Positions 17,792-26,809 of a stretch of DNA of 64,000 nt are shown here, one piece after another (the first letter of the stretch is position 1; each line of letters opens with the position of its first letter). This stretch comes from Bacteroidota bacterium (GTDB lineage: Bacteria > Bacteroidota > Bacteroidia > Chitinophagales > Saprospiraceae): assembly GCA_018222965.1 (NCBI GenBank), contig JAAEZH010000018.1, positions 35,870 through 99,869 on the forward strand, written 5' to 3'. The position numbers and the translations under genes were made by a program. The notes under the pieces are model-generated. The model searched no databases, had not been told where the DNA came from, and was given only the letters and a program-made list of their open reading frames with translations.

Positions 17792-19152
17792 GCGAATTAC
17801 CGGATATATCGGTTGACCAACTGAAGACCTTGTATTTTCTGGGTATAGGTGGCATCGGAATGTCTGCACTGGCTCGCTACTTTCACAGCCGGGGGATCGA
17901 TATCCACGGATACGATCGCACGGAAACGGTTCTGACCAAAAAGTTGGTCGCCGAGGGAATGAAGATTCACTATACAGCGGATCCAAAAGCCATTCCCGAA
18001 CATGTTGACTTAATAGTGTATACCCCCGCCGTACCGGCTTCAAATACAGAATGGGAACGCATTCACGAAATGGATGTTCCTGTTCTGAAACGAGCACAGG
18101 TGCTCGGGTTAATCAGCCGAAACAGCCGCACCATTGCGATTGCCGGTACCCACGGTAAAACTTCTACCTCCACGCTTCTCAGCCATTTGCTGAAAATGGG
18201 AGGGATTGATTGCACCGCATTTCTGGGAGGCATCTCCCTGAATTTTCAAAGCAATTATGTGGGAGGAGATAGCGACTGGGTGGTAGCAGAGGCCGATGAG
18301 TATGATCGCTCTTTTTTGCATCTGCGTCCGGAACTGGCAGCCATTATGTCTACCGATCCCGATCACCTGGATATCTATGGGAATCACGGGGATATGCTGA
18401 CAGGCGGTTTTGGGGCTTTCGCCGAATTGGTGGAGCGCAAGATCTTTCTCAACCACATGGTTTTGACCGATTACTCCGGGCAGACGGAAGCAAGTCGCTT
18501 CGGATTGGAGAAGGGAGAATACCGGGCAGAAAACATACACGTGGAATCCGGAGCTTTCGTCTTCGACTTCGTGTATCCGCAAGGGAGACTGGAAGCATTG
18601 CGTACACCGATGCCGGGTCGACATAATATTGAAAATGCAACCGCCGCGATTTCGCTGGCACTGGAAGCCGGGGTAAAACCCGAAAGCATCCAGCCGGCTC
18701 TGTTGAAATTCAGAGGCATTAAGCGGCGTTTTGAACGGATTTTCGAAAGAGAAAATCTGGTATACATTGATGATTATGCACATCATCCAACCGAGTTGGA
18801 AGCAGCCATTTCTGCTTGCCGGGAGTTGTTTCCGGATCGTGTGATTACCGGGGTTTTTCAACCTCATTTATATTCTCGCACGAAAGACTTTGCAGACGGC
18901 TTTGCAGCAGCCCTGGATAAACTGGATGAAGCCATACTGCTGGATATTTATCCGGCAAGAGAGGAACCCATTGAAGGCGTAAACGCGGAAATGATCCTCG
19001 AAAAAATGACATTGAAAAACAAAGAAATACAGAGCAGGCAAAGCCTTGTAAGTGCATTAAAAAACCGGAAAACGGAGGTCTTGATCACTCTGGGAGCCGG
19101 CGATATTGATACCCTGGTAGAACCAATAGCGCAAATGTTGCGCAAAGAATAA
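17788..19152 (+). CDS. murC: UDP-N-acetylmuramate:L-alanine ligase MurC
   Basis: A 454-residue Mur ligase that adds L-Ala to UDP-MurNAc. The N-terminal FLGIGGIGMSALARYF nucleotide-sugar loop, IAGTHGKTSTSTLL ATP loop, EADEYDRSFLHL and YIDDYAHHPTELEAAI are all present and in family order. Translation starts at GTG 17788, overlapping the murG stop by 4 bp, which implies coupled translation. Confidence 0.96.
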   Translation: MSELPDISVDQLKTLYFLGIGGIGMSALARYFHSRGIDIHGYDRTETVLTKKLVAEGMKIHYTADPKAIPEHVDLIVYTPAVPASNTEWERIHEMDVPVLKRAQVLGLISRNSRTIAIAGTHGKTSTSTLLSHLLKMGGIDCTAFLGGISLNFQSNYVGGDSDWVVAEADEYDRSFLHLRPELAAIMSTDPDHLDIYGNHGDMLTGGFGAFAELVERKIFLNHMVLTDYSGQTEASRFGLEKGEYRAENIHVESGAFVFDFVYPQGRLEALRTPMPGRHNIENATAAISLALEAGVKPESIQPALLKFRGIKRRFERIFERENLVYIDDYAHHPTELEAAISACRELFPDRVITGVFQPHLYSRTKDFADGFAAALDKLDEAILLDIYPAREEPIEGVNAEMILEKMTLKNKEIQSRQSLVSALKNRKTEVLITLGAGDIDTLVEPIAQMLRKE

Positions 19153-19158
19153 AAGTAA

Positions 19159-19935
19159 ATGGATCGTACTGAATTAATAAAAAGAGCCAAAAGGATCGGC
19201 GGCGTGGCATTAGTCCTGCTGCTGGGCATACTACTGGTCTCTGCCTATGAAAAGAAACAGGCAGATGCTCCGGTAGATGTGGACATCCATATCCAGCCGC
19301 TGGATAACGGGCACTTTTTAGTAGATACGGCCGATGTACAGCGGATCATCGTATCCAGTTTTGGATACCGCCTCACGGAGAGACCTATCAAATGGTTGGA
19401 TGTAAGTCGGGTCGAGCGGGTATTGCAGGATGATCCCTTTGTGGACAAAGCAGATGTTTTCGTGGATGCCAATAATCTGGTCCACATCGAAATTCTGCAA
19501 AGAGAGCCCCTAATGCGGGTAATTGACAACAACGGATTGAATTATTACCTCGATCCCGATGGCAATCAGATGCCTTTGTCGCCACATTTTACAGCTCGTG
19601 TGCTGGTGGTAACAGGTTCTGTTCCTCCTTATGTGGAGGACTTTAAACAGCGAAAAGGACATTTGATGAACGATATATTTGACCTCGGTCATCGAATTAC
19701 CAAAGATCCATTGTGGAACTCGCTCTTTGAGCAGGTTCATGTACAGGACGGACAATTTAAGATGATCCCAAAAGTTGGGAGTCAACATATAGAATTTGGA
19801 AACTATACCGACGTGGAAGACAAATTTCATCGCCTGGAAGTATTCTACCAGGAAGGAATGTCTCGCGAAGGTTGGAATAAGTATAAATCAATCGACTTGC
19901 GTTATGAAGGCCAGGTCGTATGCGTCAAGCGATAG
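19159..19935 (+). CDS. ftsQ: Cell division protein FtsQ
   Basis: A 258-residue bitopic protein with a short basic N-terminus and one membrane helix (GGVALVLLLGILLVSAY, about residue 14-30). An extracytoplasmic POTRA/FtsQ domain follows, containing WLDVSRVERVLQDDPFVDKADVFVD and IEILQREPLMRVID. FtsQ recruits FtsL and the septal synthase. The sequence is divergent, as in other Bacteroidetes, but its position between murC and ftsA is diagnostic. It starts 6 bp after murC. Confidence 0.9.
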   Translation: MDRTELIKRAKRIGGVALVLLLGILLVSAYEKKQADAPVDVDIHIQPLDNGHFLVDTADVQRIIVSSFGYRLTERPIKWLDVSRVERVLQDDPFVDKADVFVDANNLVHIEILQREPLMRVIDNNGLNYYLDPDGNQMPLSPHFTARVLVVTGSVPPYVEDFKQRKGHLMNDIFDLGHRITKDPLWNSLFEQVHVQDGQFKMIPKVGSQHIEFGNYTDVEDKFHRLEVFYQEGMSREGWNKYKSIDLRYEGQVVCVKR

Positions 19936-19955
19936 AACTATAAAACTGAATAAAG

Positions 19956-21275
19956 ATGGAAGCGAATGCACCCAAAGAACTCGTCGTAGCAATCGACATC
20001 GGAACCACCAAGGTTTGTGCAATTGCCGGTCACAAGAACCAGTACGGCAAGCTTGAAATCCTTGGCTTCGGCAAAGTCACCAGTGAAGGGGTTTTGCGCG
20101 GCGTGGTATCAAACATTGAGAAAACCATTAATGCCATTCGCGATGCGGTGGAAATGGCTCAACGTATGGCCGGCCAGGAATTTGAAATCGTGCATGTCGG
20201 GATCGCCGGCCAGCACATCAAAAGTCTGCAACACCGCGGGCTCCTCGTGCGAGACAACGACCACCTGGAAATTTCACAGGTAGATATCGATCGGTTGATC
20301 GATGATATGCACAAACTGGTATTGCCTCCCGGCGATAAGATTCTGCACGTGCTTCCGCAAGAGTATACAGTAGATAATGAGCAGGGAATCATGGACCCGA
20401 TTGGTATGTCCGGCATTCGCCTCGAGGCGAATTTCCACATCATTACCGGGCAGATTTCTGCTTCCAAGAATATTGACCGCTGTGTAAACCGTGCCGGTTT
20501 GCATGTAGCCAACATGACTTTGGAGCCTATTGCTTCCGCCGCAGCCGTGCTGAGCGATGAAGAAAAAGAAGCCGGGGTAGCTTTGGTCGACATTGGAGGT
20601 GGTACCACTGATATCACCATTTTTCAGGAAGGCATTATTCGTCACACAGCCGTGATTCCTTTCGGAGGTAATGTCATCACACGGGACATTAAAGACGGAT
20701 GTACCATCATGACGCACCAGGCTGAAAAGCTGAAAAAGCGTTTTGGTGCGGCTCTGGCAGATGAGGTTTACGACAACCGCATCATCACCATTCCCGGTTT
20801 GAAGGGACATGCGCCGAAGGAGATTTCCGAAAAAAATCTGGCCCGGATTATCCAGGCCCGGGTAGAAGAGATTCTGGATTACGTCATGTGGGAAATCAGC
20901 CGCTCCGGATACGAGCGCAAACTTATTGCCGGCATTGTTTTGACCGGTGGAGGAGCATTGCTCAACCACATTGAAAAACTGGCCGCCTACCACACGGGTA
21001 TGAGTACCCGGGTTGGTATTCCGGTAGAACATCTGGCTCATGGTTACTCAGAACACCTGAGCAGCCCGGTATTCTCAACCGCCGTGGGATTGTTGCTGAA
21101 AGGCATCCACGATGTGGAGACCGGAAAGGTGAAAGTGGTTCAGAAGGAAACCAAAAAACAGGAAGAAGATATGGTAAAACTGGATCAACAGGATACCAAA
21201 TCAAACGCCTGGTATGAGCAACTATTTAAGAAAACCAAAGAGTGGTTCGAGGCAGAACCAGATTCGGAATTTTAA
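19956..21275 (+). CDS. ftsA: Cell division protein FtsA
   Basis: A 439-residue actin-fold protein that tethers FtsZ to the membrane. It shows the phosphate-1 motif VVAIDIGTTKVCAIAG, the SHS2-containing 1C domain (EIVHVGIAGQHIKS), phosphate-2 ALVDIGGGTTDITIF, and the adenosine motif AGIVLTGGGALLNHI. The C-terminal helix WYEQLFKKTKEWFEAE resembles an amphipathic membrane-targeting sequence. It lies 20 bp after ftsQ and 63 bp before ftsZ. Confidence 0.96.
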   Translation: MEANAPKELVVAIDIGTTKVCAIAGHKNQYGKLEILGFGKVTSEGVLRGVVSNIEKTINAIRDAVEMAQRMAGQEFEIVHVGIAGQHIKSLQHRGLLVRDNDHLEISQVDIDRLIDDMHKLVLPPGDKILHVLPQEYTVDNEQGIMDPIGMSGIRLEANFHIITGQISASKNIDRCVNRAGLHVANMTLEPIASAAAVLSDEEKEAGVALVDIGGGTTDITIFQEGIIRHTAVIPFGGNVITRDIKDGCTIMTHQAEKLKKRFGAALADEVYDNRIITIPGLKGHAPKEISEKNLARIIQARVEEILDYVMWEISRSGYERKLIAGIVLTGGGALLNHIEKLAAYHTGMSTRVGIPVEHLAHGYSEHLSSPVFSTAVGLLLKGIHDVETGKVKVVQKETKKQEEDMVKLDQQDTKSNAWYEQLFKKTKEWFEAEPDSEF

Positions 21276-21338
21276 TCCGAACCTGAAATAACCTGACCCC
21301 TTAATCATTTACAAACAGAGAAACTAAAAATAGCAGTT

Positions 21339-22787
21339 ATGATCTTTGATCTGGTAAACGAATCAGCAGACGCGCCGATCATCAAGGTTATCGGTGTAGG
21401 AGGTGGCGGTAGCAATGCCGTAAATCACATGTTCCAGCAAGGGATTGTTGGAGTAGATTTTGCCATCTGTAACACAGACAATCAAGCAATGGATCTCAGT
21501 GAGATTCCAACTAAAATTCAGCTTGGCCCAACACTTACGGAGGGTCTTGGTGCAGGGTCAAAACCCAACATCGGCAAATTGGCCTGCGAAGAAAGTATTG
21601 AAGAAATCCAAAAGTACCTGAGCAACAATTGCAAAATGCTTTTTGTGACGGCAGGAATGGGTGGTGGTACCGGTACCGGTGCGGCTCCTATCATTGCACG
21701 CACCGCTCAGGAAATGGATATCCTCACCGTGGGTATTGTTACCCTGCCTTTCACTTTTGAAGGCATGCGCCGCTCCCGGCAGGGAATGGAAGGCCTGGAA
21801 GAGTTGAAAAAGAATGTAGACACCCTCATCATAATCTCTAATGACAAACTACGCCAGATCTATGGCAATTTGTCGCTCTCAGAAGCATTCGCGGAAGCGG
21901 ATAATATTCTGACCACTGCGGCGAAAGGTATTGCCGAGATCATTACAGTGCCAGGTTATGTAAACGTCGACTTTGAAGACGTTAATACGGTTATGCGCGA
22001 TAGCGGTGTAGCCATTATGGGTACCGCTACGGCTGAAGGAGAAGCCCGTGCCAAAAAAGCAGTTGATGAAGCATTGAATTCACCACTGCTCGAGGATAAC
22101 AATATCCGCGGAGCACAGCATATCTTGCTCAATATCACATCCGGAACCAAAGAGGTGACCATGGATGAGATCTTTGAGATAACCGAGTTCGTTCAGGAAG
22201 AAGCCGGACACAGCTCGGAGCTGATCTGGGGTAATTGCTACGACGAGCGATTGGGTGAAAAACTCAGCGTTACCGTGATTGCTACTGGCTTTGAGCGTCA
22301 GTCTCGTCCGGGACAACGCCTCAACAAGCAGTCTGATAAGATTGTGGTTTCTCTGGATGAAAGCGAAGATCAGCCTGCTCCCAAGCAACGCAATGGCATT
22401 AAGGAGGTAGGTTTTGAAGCGGAGAAAGAAGTACAGAAAAACCACACCGTGGAATTTGACGATGTGCCAAAATCTCCACAGGGCATCTCTTCATATATGG
22501 ATCCTTACATGACCGATGAGGAGAAGGAGCGCCGTGAAATAGAACGTCAGCAACACCTGGAGGCAGAAAATCGTCGCCGCGAACGTCTGCGTAATCTTCG
22601 CGTGAAGCTTACCAACCCAAATACAGTAAATGAACTGGAGAATAAACCGGCTTATATGCGTCGTGGAGTTAACCTCGAAGACGTGCCGGCTTCAGACGAG
22701 CCAACATACAGCAAATGGACGATTAGCGACGATGAAGAAGCTGATCTGAAAAGGGATAATTCCTATTTGCACGACAATGTGGATTAG
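21339..22787 (+). CDS. ftsZ: Tubulin-like cell division GTPase FtsZ
   Basis: A 482-residue FtsZ. The GTP site is clear: GVGGGGSNAVNHM at the N-terminus, the tubulin signature GGGTGTGAAPIIA around residue 109-121, and NVDFEDVNTVM (T7 loop). A long charged linker rich in Glu and Arg precedes the C-terminal peptide LKRDNSYLHDNVD, which is the Bacteroidetes-type tail that binds FtsA. It is the last gene of the cluster and is followed by an intrinsic terminator. Confidence 0.98.
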   Translation: MIFDLVNESADAPIIKVIGVGGGGSNAVNHMFQQGIVGVDFAICNTDNQAMDLSEIPTKIQLGPTLTEGLGAGSKPNIGKLACEESIEEIQKYLSNNCKMLFVTAGMGGGTGTGAAPIIARTAQEMDILTVGIVTLPFTFEGMRRSRQGMEGLEELKKNVDTLIIISNDKLRQIYGNLSLSEAFAEADNILTTAAKGIAEIITVPGYVNVDFEDVNTVMRDSGVAIMGTATAEGEARAKKAVDEALNSPLLEDNNIRGAQHILLNITSGTKEVTMDEIFEITEFVQEEAGHSSELIWGNCYDERLGEKLSVTVIATGFERQSRPGQRLNKQSDKIVVSLDESEDQPAPKQRNGIKEVGFEAEKEVQKNHTVEFDDVPKSPQGISSYMDPYMTDEEKERREIERQQHLEAENRRRERLRNLRVKLTNPNTVNELENKPAYMRRGVNLEDVPASDEPTYSKWTISDDEEADLKRDNSYLHDNVD

Positions 22788-22910
22788 TATTTATCCGACT
22801 GTGGGTAGTTCGCTGCCTGATGGTCGGTTCAATCCAGCCTAACCTTTCTTCCCGGAAAGGATGATGGTAGAAGAATTTTCAATAGCCATCATAACTTGCT
22901 ATTCACTTGT

Positions 22911-22944
22911 GGCCCGGGGTGCTATTGCCCGGGCCTTTTTTTTT
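22911..22944 (+). terminator. Terminator closing the dcw cluster
   Basis: GGCCCGGG at 22911-22918 pairs with CCCGGGCC at 22928-22935 around a 9-nt loop, followed by nine T. It lies 123 bp after the ftsZ stop. Confidence 0.88.
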
Positions 22945-23153
22945 GCAGATAAAAGATCCAAATCCCTGCCTGTCTACGTATATGTTGTTGAAGGATGTTT
23001 AAAGGGCTGTCGCCGAATTGTCAATTCCTGATCTGCTTAGCCTTTTTAACAAACCTTTAATACCCTCCCGGCAACATTGGATAAAAGCCCGGAGTTTTAA
23101 TTCCAACACTCAGCTTGTATACCACCACAGTAGACAGGTACAACAAAACACCC

Positions 23154-23438
23154 ATGAATCTGCGAAAAATCAAATTGGATCTGACTGTAGCCTTGCTAAA
23201 CAATGCCAGTGGTTCCAATGCACAAAAAATTGCCAAAGACAGGTTGAAAGGATATACCGAGGTCGGCAAATTCCTGCAAACCCGTGTTGTGAGGAAAAAG
23301 CGCTACGATGAAAACTTCATTGAACGATCTTATGCCATACAGTTTGAACACTGTACCCTGAATCTGGATATCCTGTCCAACAGAAAAGACCTTTACCAGG
23401 TGGTAAATGGTTTTCAGCTTACAAACAAGCTGGCCTGA
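23154..23438 (+). CDS. Small basic hypothetical protein
   Basis: A 94-residue Lys/Arg-rich protein of unknown function, from the ATG at 23154 (MNLRKIKLDLTVALLNN). The frame is open 39 bp further upstream to another ATG. No signal peptide, membrane helix or known motif is visible. It stands alone between the ftsZ terminator and a second terminator shared with the convergent BNR gene. The second terminator and its codon use make a real gene plausible. Confidence 0.45.
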   Translation: MNLRKIKLDLTVALLNNASGSNAQKIAKDRLKGYTEVGKFLQTRVVRKKRYDENFIERSYAIQFEHCTLNLDILSNRKDLYQVVNGFQLTNKLA

Positions 23439-23485
23439 ACCGAAAAATTTTCTCTACAATATATATCTGAACAATTTCCATTCGA

Positions 23486-23514
23486 AGAGGCTGCCTTTTG
23501 AGCAGCCTCTTTTT
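23486..23514. terminator. Bidirectional terminator between convergent genes
   Basis: AGAGGCTGC at 23486-23494 pairs with GCAGCCTCT at 23502-23510, with T-runs on the plus-strand side. It overlaps the last bases of the minus-strand BNR gene and can serve the small plus-strand gene. Confidence 0.75.
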
Positions 23515-26413
23515 ATTCCTTAACCTCCAGCATTTGCTCGGATGCCGCATCGCCCAGGGACATTTTTACGGTATATGTTCCAGGCATTAGATAGTACACC
23601 CCATTGTCACCGGCTTCAAAATCTTCCGGCAGCTTTTCTGAATCGCTGTTTTCTGTAAGCTCTTTCCAGTATTCATTTGCCTGCTCCGGATCAACATCCA
23701 GGTTATAAACAGGATAATTCAAGCCTTTTTCAAGCTCGAGATCACGCCCCATTACTTCGGTACCATTTTCAGTAGTTACTGTCAGTCGGGCTGTACCGCC
23801 TTTCGGCGAATATACAGGCAACTTTACCTCAGGGATGTTTGGCTCTCTCCACTGACTCCAGGAGCCGCCCCAACTGCTGCGATGTTTTACCGCTTCCAGT
23901 TCTGAAAGGTGCAAACCTGCAAGATCAAATTCGGCGGAAGCCAAAAGCTCCAGCTCCTCTACATTACCTACATAAATGGACCGGCCGTGGGTGCCTACAA
24001 CCAGGTCTTTTGCTCCAGGGTGTACCACCACATCGTGTACAGCTACAGCCGGAAGTCCCCCGTCCATAGCCATGAAGTTTTCACCGCGATCAATGGATAC
24101 ATAAAGTCCGTGATCGGTCCCAACATAGAGCAGATCTTCTGCATGCGGATCTTCCAGAATTACATTGACCGGTTCTTTGGGTAAATCTTTGCCCAATTGC
24201 TTCCAGGTGTTGCCGTAATCCTCTGATACAAAGACATAGGCATTAAAATGATCCCAACGATAGCCGTTTAAAGTCGCATAAACACGGCTCTTTTTAAATG
24301 AGGAAGCCTGTACGGTTGTCACCCACATGTCTTTAGGTAAAGCATCCGAAATCTTCTGCCAGGAATGGCCGCCATCCTTCGAAACATGGATCAATCCGTC
24401 GTCTGATCCTGCATACAACAAACCAAACTGCAAAGGCGATTCATGGATAGTGGTTAGTGTACCAAATGCTACATCTCCTTTTTTTCCTCCTTTGGTCAGA
24501 TCCTCCGAAATGGCTTCAAAATGATTGCCCTGATCAAAGGAACGATGTACTTTATTGGAACCCATGTAAAAAATGTCCGGATTGTGTACAGACAGATGGA
24601 TTGGGGTTTGCCAGTTCCAACGCAATGGACGTTCACCCAACTCATGCTTGGGTGTGATAGGCGTAGGACGCCCCTTGCCATCCAATTTCAGCCGGAAGTA
24701 GTTGCCAAACTGATAGCCCGTATAGGCTGTATTATTGTCTCTGGGGTCAATGGCAATTTGCATGCCGTCTCCCCCCATAATACCTTTGTATGGATATTCT
24801 CCGGTGTTGTGCCAACGGTCGCTCGCTTCATAGGTGCTGGGACCCATCCAAACTCCATTGTCCTGCAATCCGCCAAAGATCCGATAGGGGGTGGAGTTGT
24901 CTACGGCAACGGCATAAAATTGTCCGACTGCCGGACTGTTGCATTTGATCCAGTGATCTCCATCGTCAAAGCTGATATTGATGCCGCCATCATTTCCCAG
25001 AATGAGATGCCCAGGCCGGTCCGGATTGACCCAGAGTGCATGGTGATCTACGTGTACATTATCTCCATTAATAGATTCCCAGGTCTTGCCACTGTCTTTG
25101 GAGCGCAATACAGGTACCCCCATTATGTAGACCGAAGAAGGATCGTCGGCCTGAACCCGGATCTGACCAAAATAATAGCCGTAGGAATAGTACACATCCT
25201 CCAGGTAATCTTCATGAGCGCGTTTCCAGGTTCTGCCTCCATTGGTGCTTCGGTAAACCTCAGACCCTATAACCGGGGTATCAAACAAAAGCGAATTTGC
25301 ATCCTCTACATATTCGGTTAATGCGATTGGTTGAATAGCATCTGCTTCTACTTGTTCTTTGACGGAGGCTGCGGTATGCTTTTCCGGGAATCCATTGCTG
25401 CGCAGATATGCTTCCAATTTCTCATCCTCCAGCTTTAGGAAGCTTTCTGCATCCATTTTCCGGAAGTCATCCTTGGTCAATCTCCCGGAATCATCTTCCT
25501 CCTCTTTTGGTCTCCGGAAATAGTTGTCCAGTACGGCATAGACAATGGTTTCACCATCATCCACTCCGGCAGCCAATCCAATACGACCTACTCCTTCGCC
25601 AATGGGAAAGCCGCTGCTGATATCGCTTACTTTGTTCCAGGTCGTGCCTCCATCTGTGCTCTTATGAATGCCAGAACCTGCACCGGATTCTACAAAATTC
25701 CAGGCACGGCGGCTGCGCTCCCAGCTGGCAGCGTAAATTGTCTCCGGGTCCTGTGGATCGAAGATGACATCAATAACCCCTGCTTGATCATTCACAAAGA
25801 GGCTGCGTTTCCAGGTGCCGCCTCCGTCTCCACTTATGTAGAGTCCGCGCTCCTGATTGGGAGAGTACAAATGCCCCAGTACGGCGACGTAAATTTTATT
25901 CGGATTATCCGGGTGGATCAGGATGCGACCAATATGATGGCTTTCCTGCAGGCCGGACCAGGTCCATGTGTTGCCGCCATCAGTACTTTTGTACATGCCC
26001 GCCCCAGCATAGGAAGAACGGCTGGAATTTACCTCTCCGGTTCCGAGCCAAATGGTATTGTTTTCCCAATCCACAGCTACGGCCCCCAGTGTCATGACAA
26101 ATTCGTTGTCAAACAAGGGAGAGAAGCTGGTTCCGTTGTTATGCGTTTCCCATAGTCCGCCGGAAGCGTAGGCTACATAAAAGTGTGTTGGATCCTCCGG
26201 ATCAACAGCAATATCAACAACCCGTCCGCTGAATACGGAAGGCCCTACCGAACGGAAGGGAATATTGTCAACCAGAGATTGGTCCTGTAGCTTTATCCGT
26301 TTATCGTAATCGTTCATTCGCTCCAACCCCGGGGTAAACGGTGGACGATCTTGTTGGGCTGAAAGACTTAAGGCAAATAAGAATAGCAGACAAAGTGTTT
26401 GGAGTAGACGCAT
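23513..26413 (-). CDS. Secreted VPS10/sortilin-like BNR-repeat protein
   Basis: A 966-residue exported protein. Residues 1-19 (MRLLQTLCLLFLFALSLSA) form a signal peptide. Most of the chain is a double beta-propeller built from BNR/Asp-box repeats: GGLWETHNNGTSF, MYKSTDGGNTWTW, LYISGDGGGTWKR, VYRSTNGGRTWKR, VLRSKDSGKTWESI and others. Such proteins are annotated as WD40/YVTN/BNR-like or sortilin-type glycosyl-hydrolase-related, but no catalytic residues can be assigned. The last 130 residues form a separate domain and do not show a clear T9SS sorting signal. It shares a bidirectional terminator with the small gene downstream. Confidence 0.85.
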   Translation of the reverse strand: MRLLQTLCLLFLFALSLSAQQDRPPFTPGLERMNDYDKRIKLQDQSLVDNIPFRSVGPSVFSGRVVDIAVDPEDPTHFYVAYASGGLWETHNNGTSFSPLFDNEFVMTLGAVAVDWENNTIWLGTGEVNSSRSSYAGAGMYKSTDGGNTWTWSGLQESHHIGRILIHPDNPNKIYVAVLGHLYSPNQERGLYISGDGGGTWKRSLFVNDQAGVIDVIFDPQDPETIYAASWERSRRAWNFVESGAGSGIHKSTDGGTTWNKVSDISSGFPIGEGVGRIGLAAGVDDGETIVYAVLDNYFRRPKEEEDDSGRLTKDDFRKMDAESFLKLEDEKLEAYLRSNGFPEKHTAASVKEQVEADAIQPIALTEYVEDANSLLFDTPVIGSEVYRSTNGGRTWKRAHEDYLEDVYYSYGYYFGQIRVQADDPSSVYIMGVPVLRSKDSGKTWESINGDNVHVDHHALWVNPDRPGHLILGNDGGINISFDDGDHWIKCNSPAVGQFYAVAVDNSTPYRIFGGLQDNGVWMGPSTYEASDRWHNTGEYPYKGIMGGDGMQIAIDPRDNNTAYTGYQFGNYFRLKLDGKGRPTPITPKHELGERPLRWNWQTPIHLSVHNPDIFYMGSNKVHRSFDQGNHFEAISEDLTKGGKKGDVAFGTLTTIHESPLQFGLLYAGSDDGLIHVSKDGGHSWQKISDALPKDMWVTTVQASSFKKSRVYATLNGYRWDHFNAYVFVSEDYGNTWKQLGKDLPKEPVNVILEDPHAEDLLYVGTDHGLYVSIDRGENFMAMDGGLPAVAVHDVVVHPGAKDLVVGTHGRSIYVGNVEELELLASAEFDLAGLHLSELEAVKHRSSWGGSWSQWREPNIPEVKLPVYSPKGGTARLTVTTENGTEVMGRDLELEKGLNYPVYNLDVDPEQANEYWKELTENSDSEKLPEDFEAGDNGVYYLMPGTYTVKMSLGDAASEQMLEVKE

Positions 26414-26694
26414 GATTATTTGATTGGTTGCCCCTAAATTATAACAATTCGTTTAATTCATAATCTACGCCATTTACCCTTTCACTGGAACACTACAATT
26501 GTCTCACACAGAGAAGGGGAGAAGGGGGGATTTTTAATTTTCAGGGTTTAATTTTAATTAAACGGAAATCGTTGAGCGTGTATCGGGAAGCGTTTATCGT
26601 TTATCGGCAAAACCGTTATTCCCTGGATAGAAACATCCCGCTAAACGATACTCGATCAACGTTTCCCGAAAGCAATTCGATAAGGCCTCAACCA

Positions 26695-26724
26695 CCCGCC
26701 AAAGCTCGCCAGAGCGCAGGCGGG
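26695..26724. repeat. 30 bp palindromic REP-like element, copy 1
   Basis: CCCGCC at the left pairs with GGCGGG at the right, with AAAGCT and AGAGCGCA between. A 30 bp relative occurs at 55400-55429. The two differ at stem positions by compensating changes (C-G to T-A), the pattern expected of a conserved hairpin. Confidence 0.65.
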
Positions 26725-26777
26725 TTCTCAACCCTGCCCGCTTTAGCCGGGCAGCCCAACGGAACCAACGGATTTCC

Positions 26778-26785
26778 TATTTTTG
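26778..26785 (+). promoter_or_regulatory. Bacteroidetes -7 element TATTTTTG
   Basis: It matches TAnnTTTG and lies 25 bp before the ATG of the sterol-desaturase-family gene. No clear -33 TTG is visible. Confidence 0.45.
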
Positions 26786-26809
26786 TAGAAGAGTAGAAAC
26801 AGAAGAGCC

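Larger units (their letters stand above)
26414..26809. other. Intergenic region rich in short palindromes
   Basis: This 396 bp gap separates the divergent BNR and sterol-desaturase genes. It holds CGTTTAT repeats near 26581, the 30 bp palindrome at 26695-26724, a second palindrome (CTGCCCG/CGGGCAG) near 26730-26751, and the promoter element at 26778. No coding sequence is supported. Confidence 0.6.

Noticed and set aside
20274..21041. A 255-codon open frame antisense to ftsA
   Set aside because: FtsA motifs are complete on the plus strand; the antisense product has no recognisable feature.
24521..25321. A 266-codon open frame on the plus strand
   Set aside because: It is antisense to the BNR-repeat gene, whose Asp-box repeats and signal peptide make that reading frame secure.
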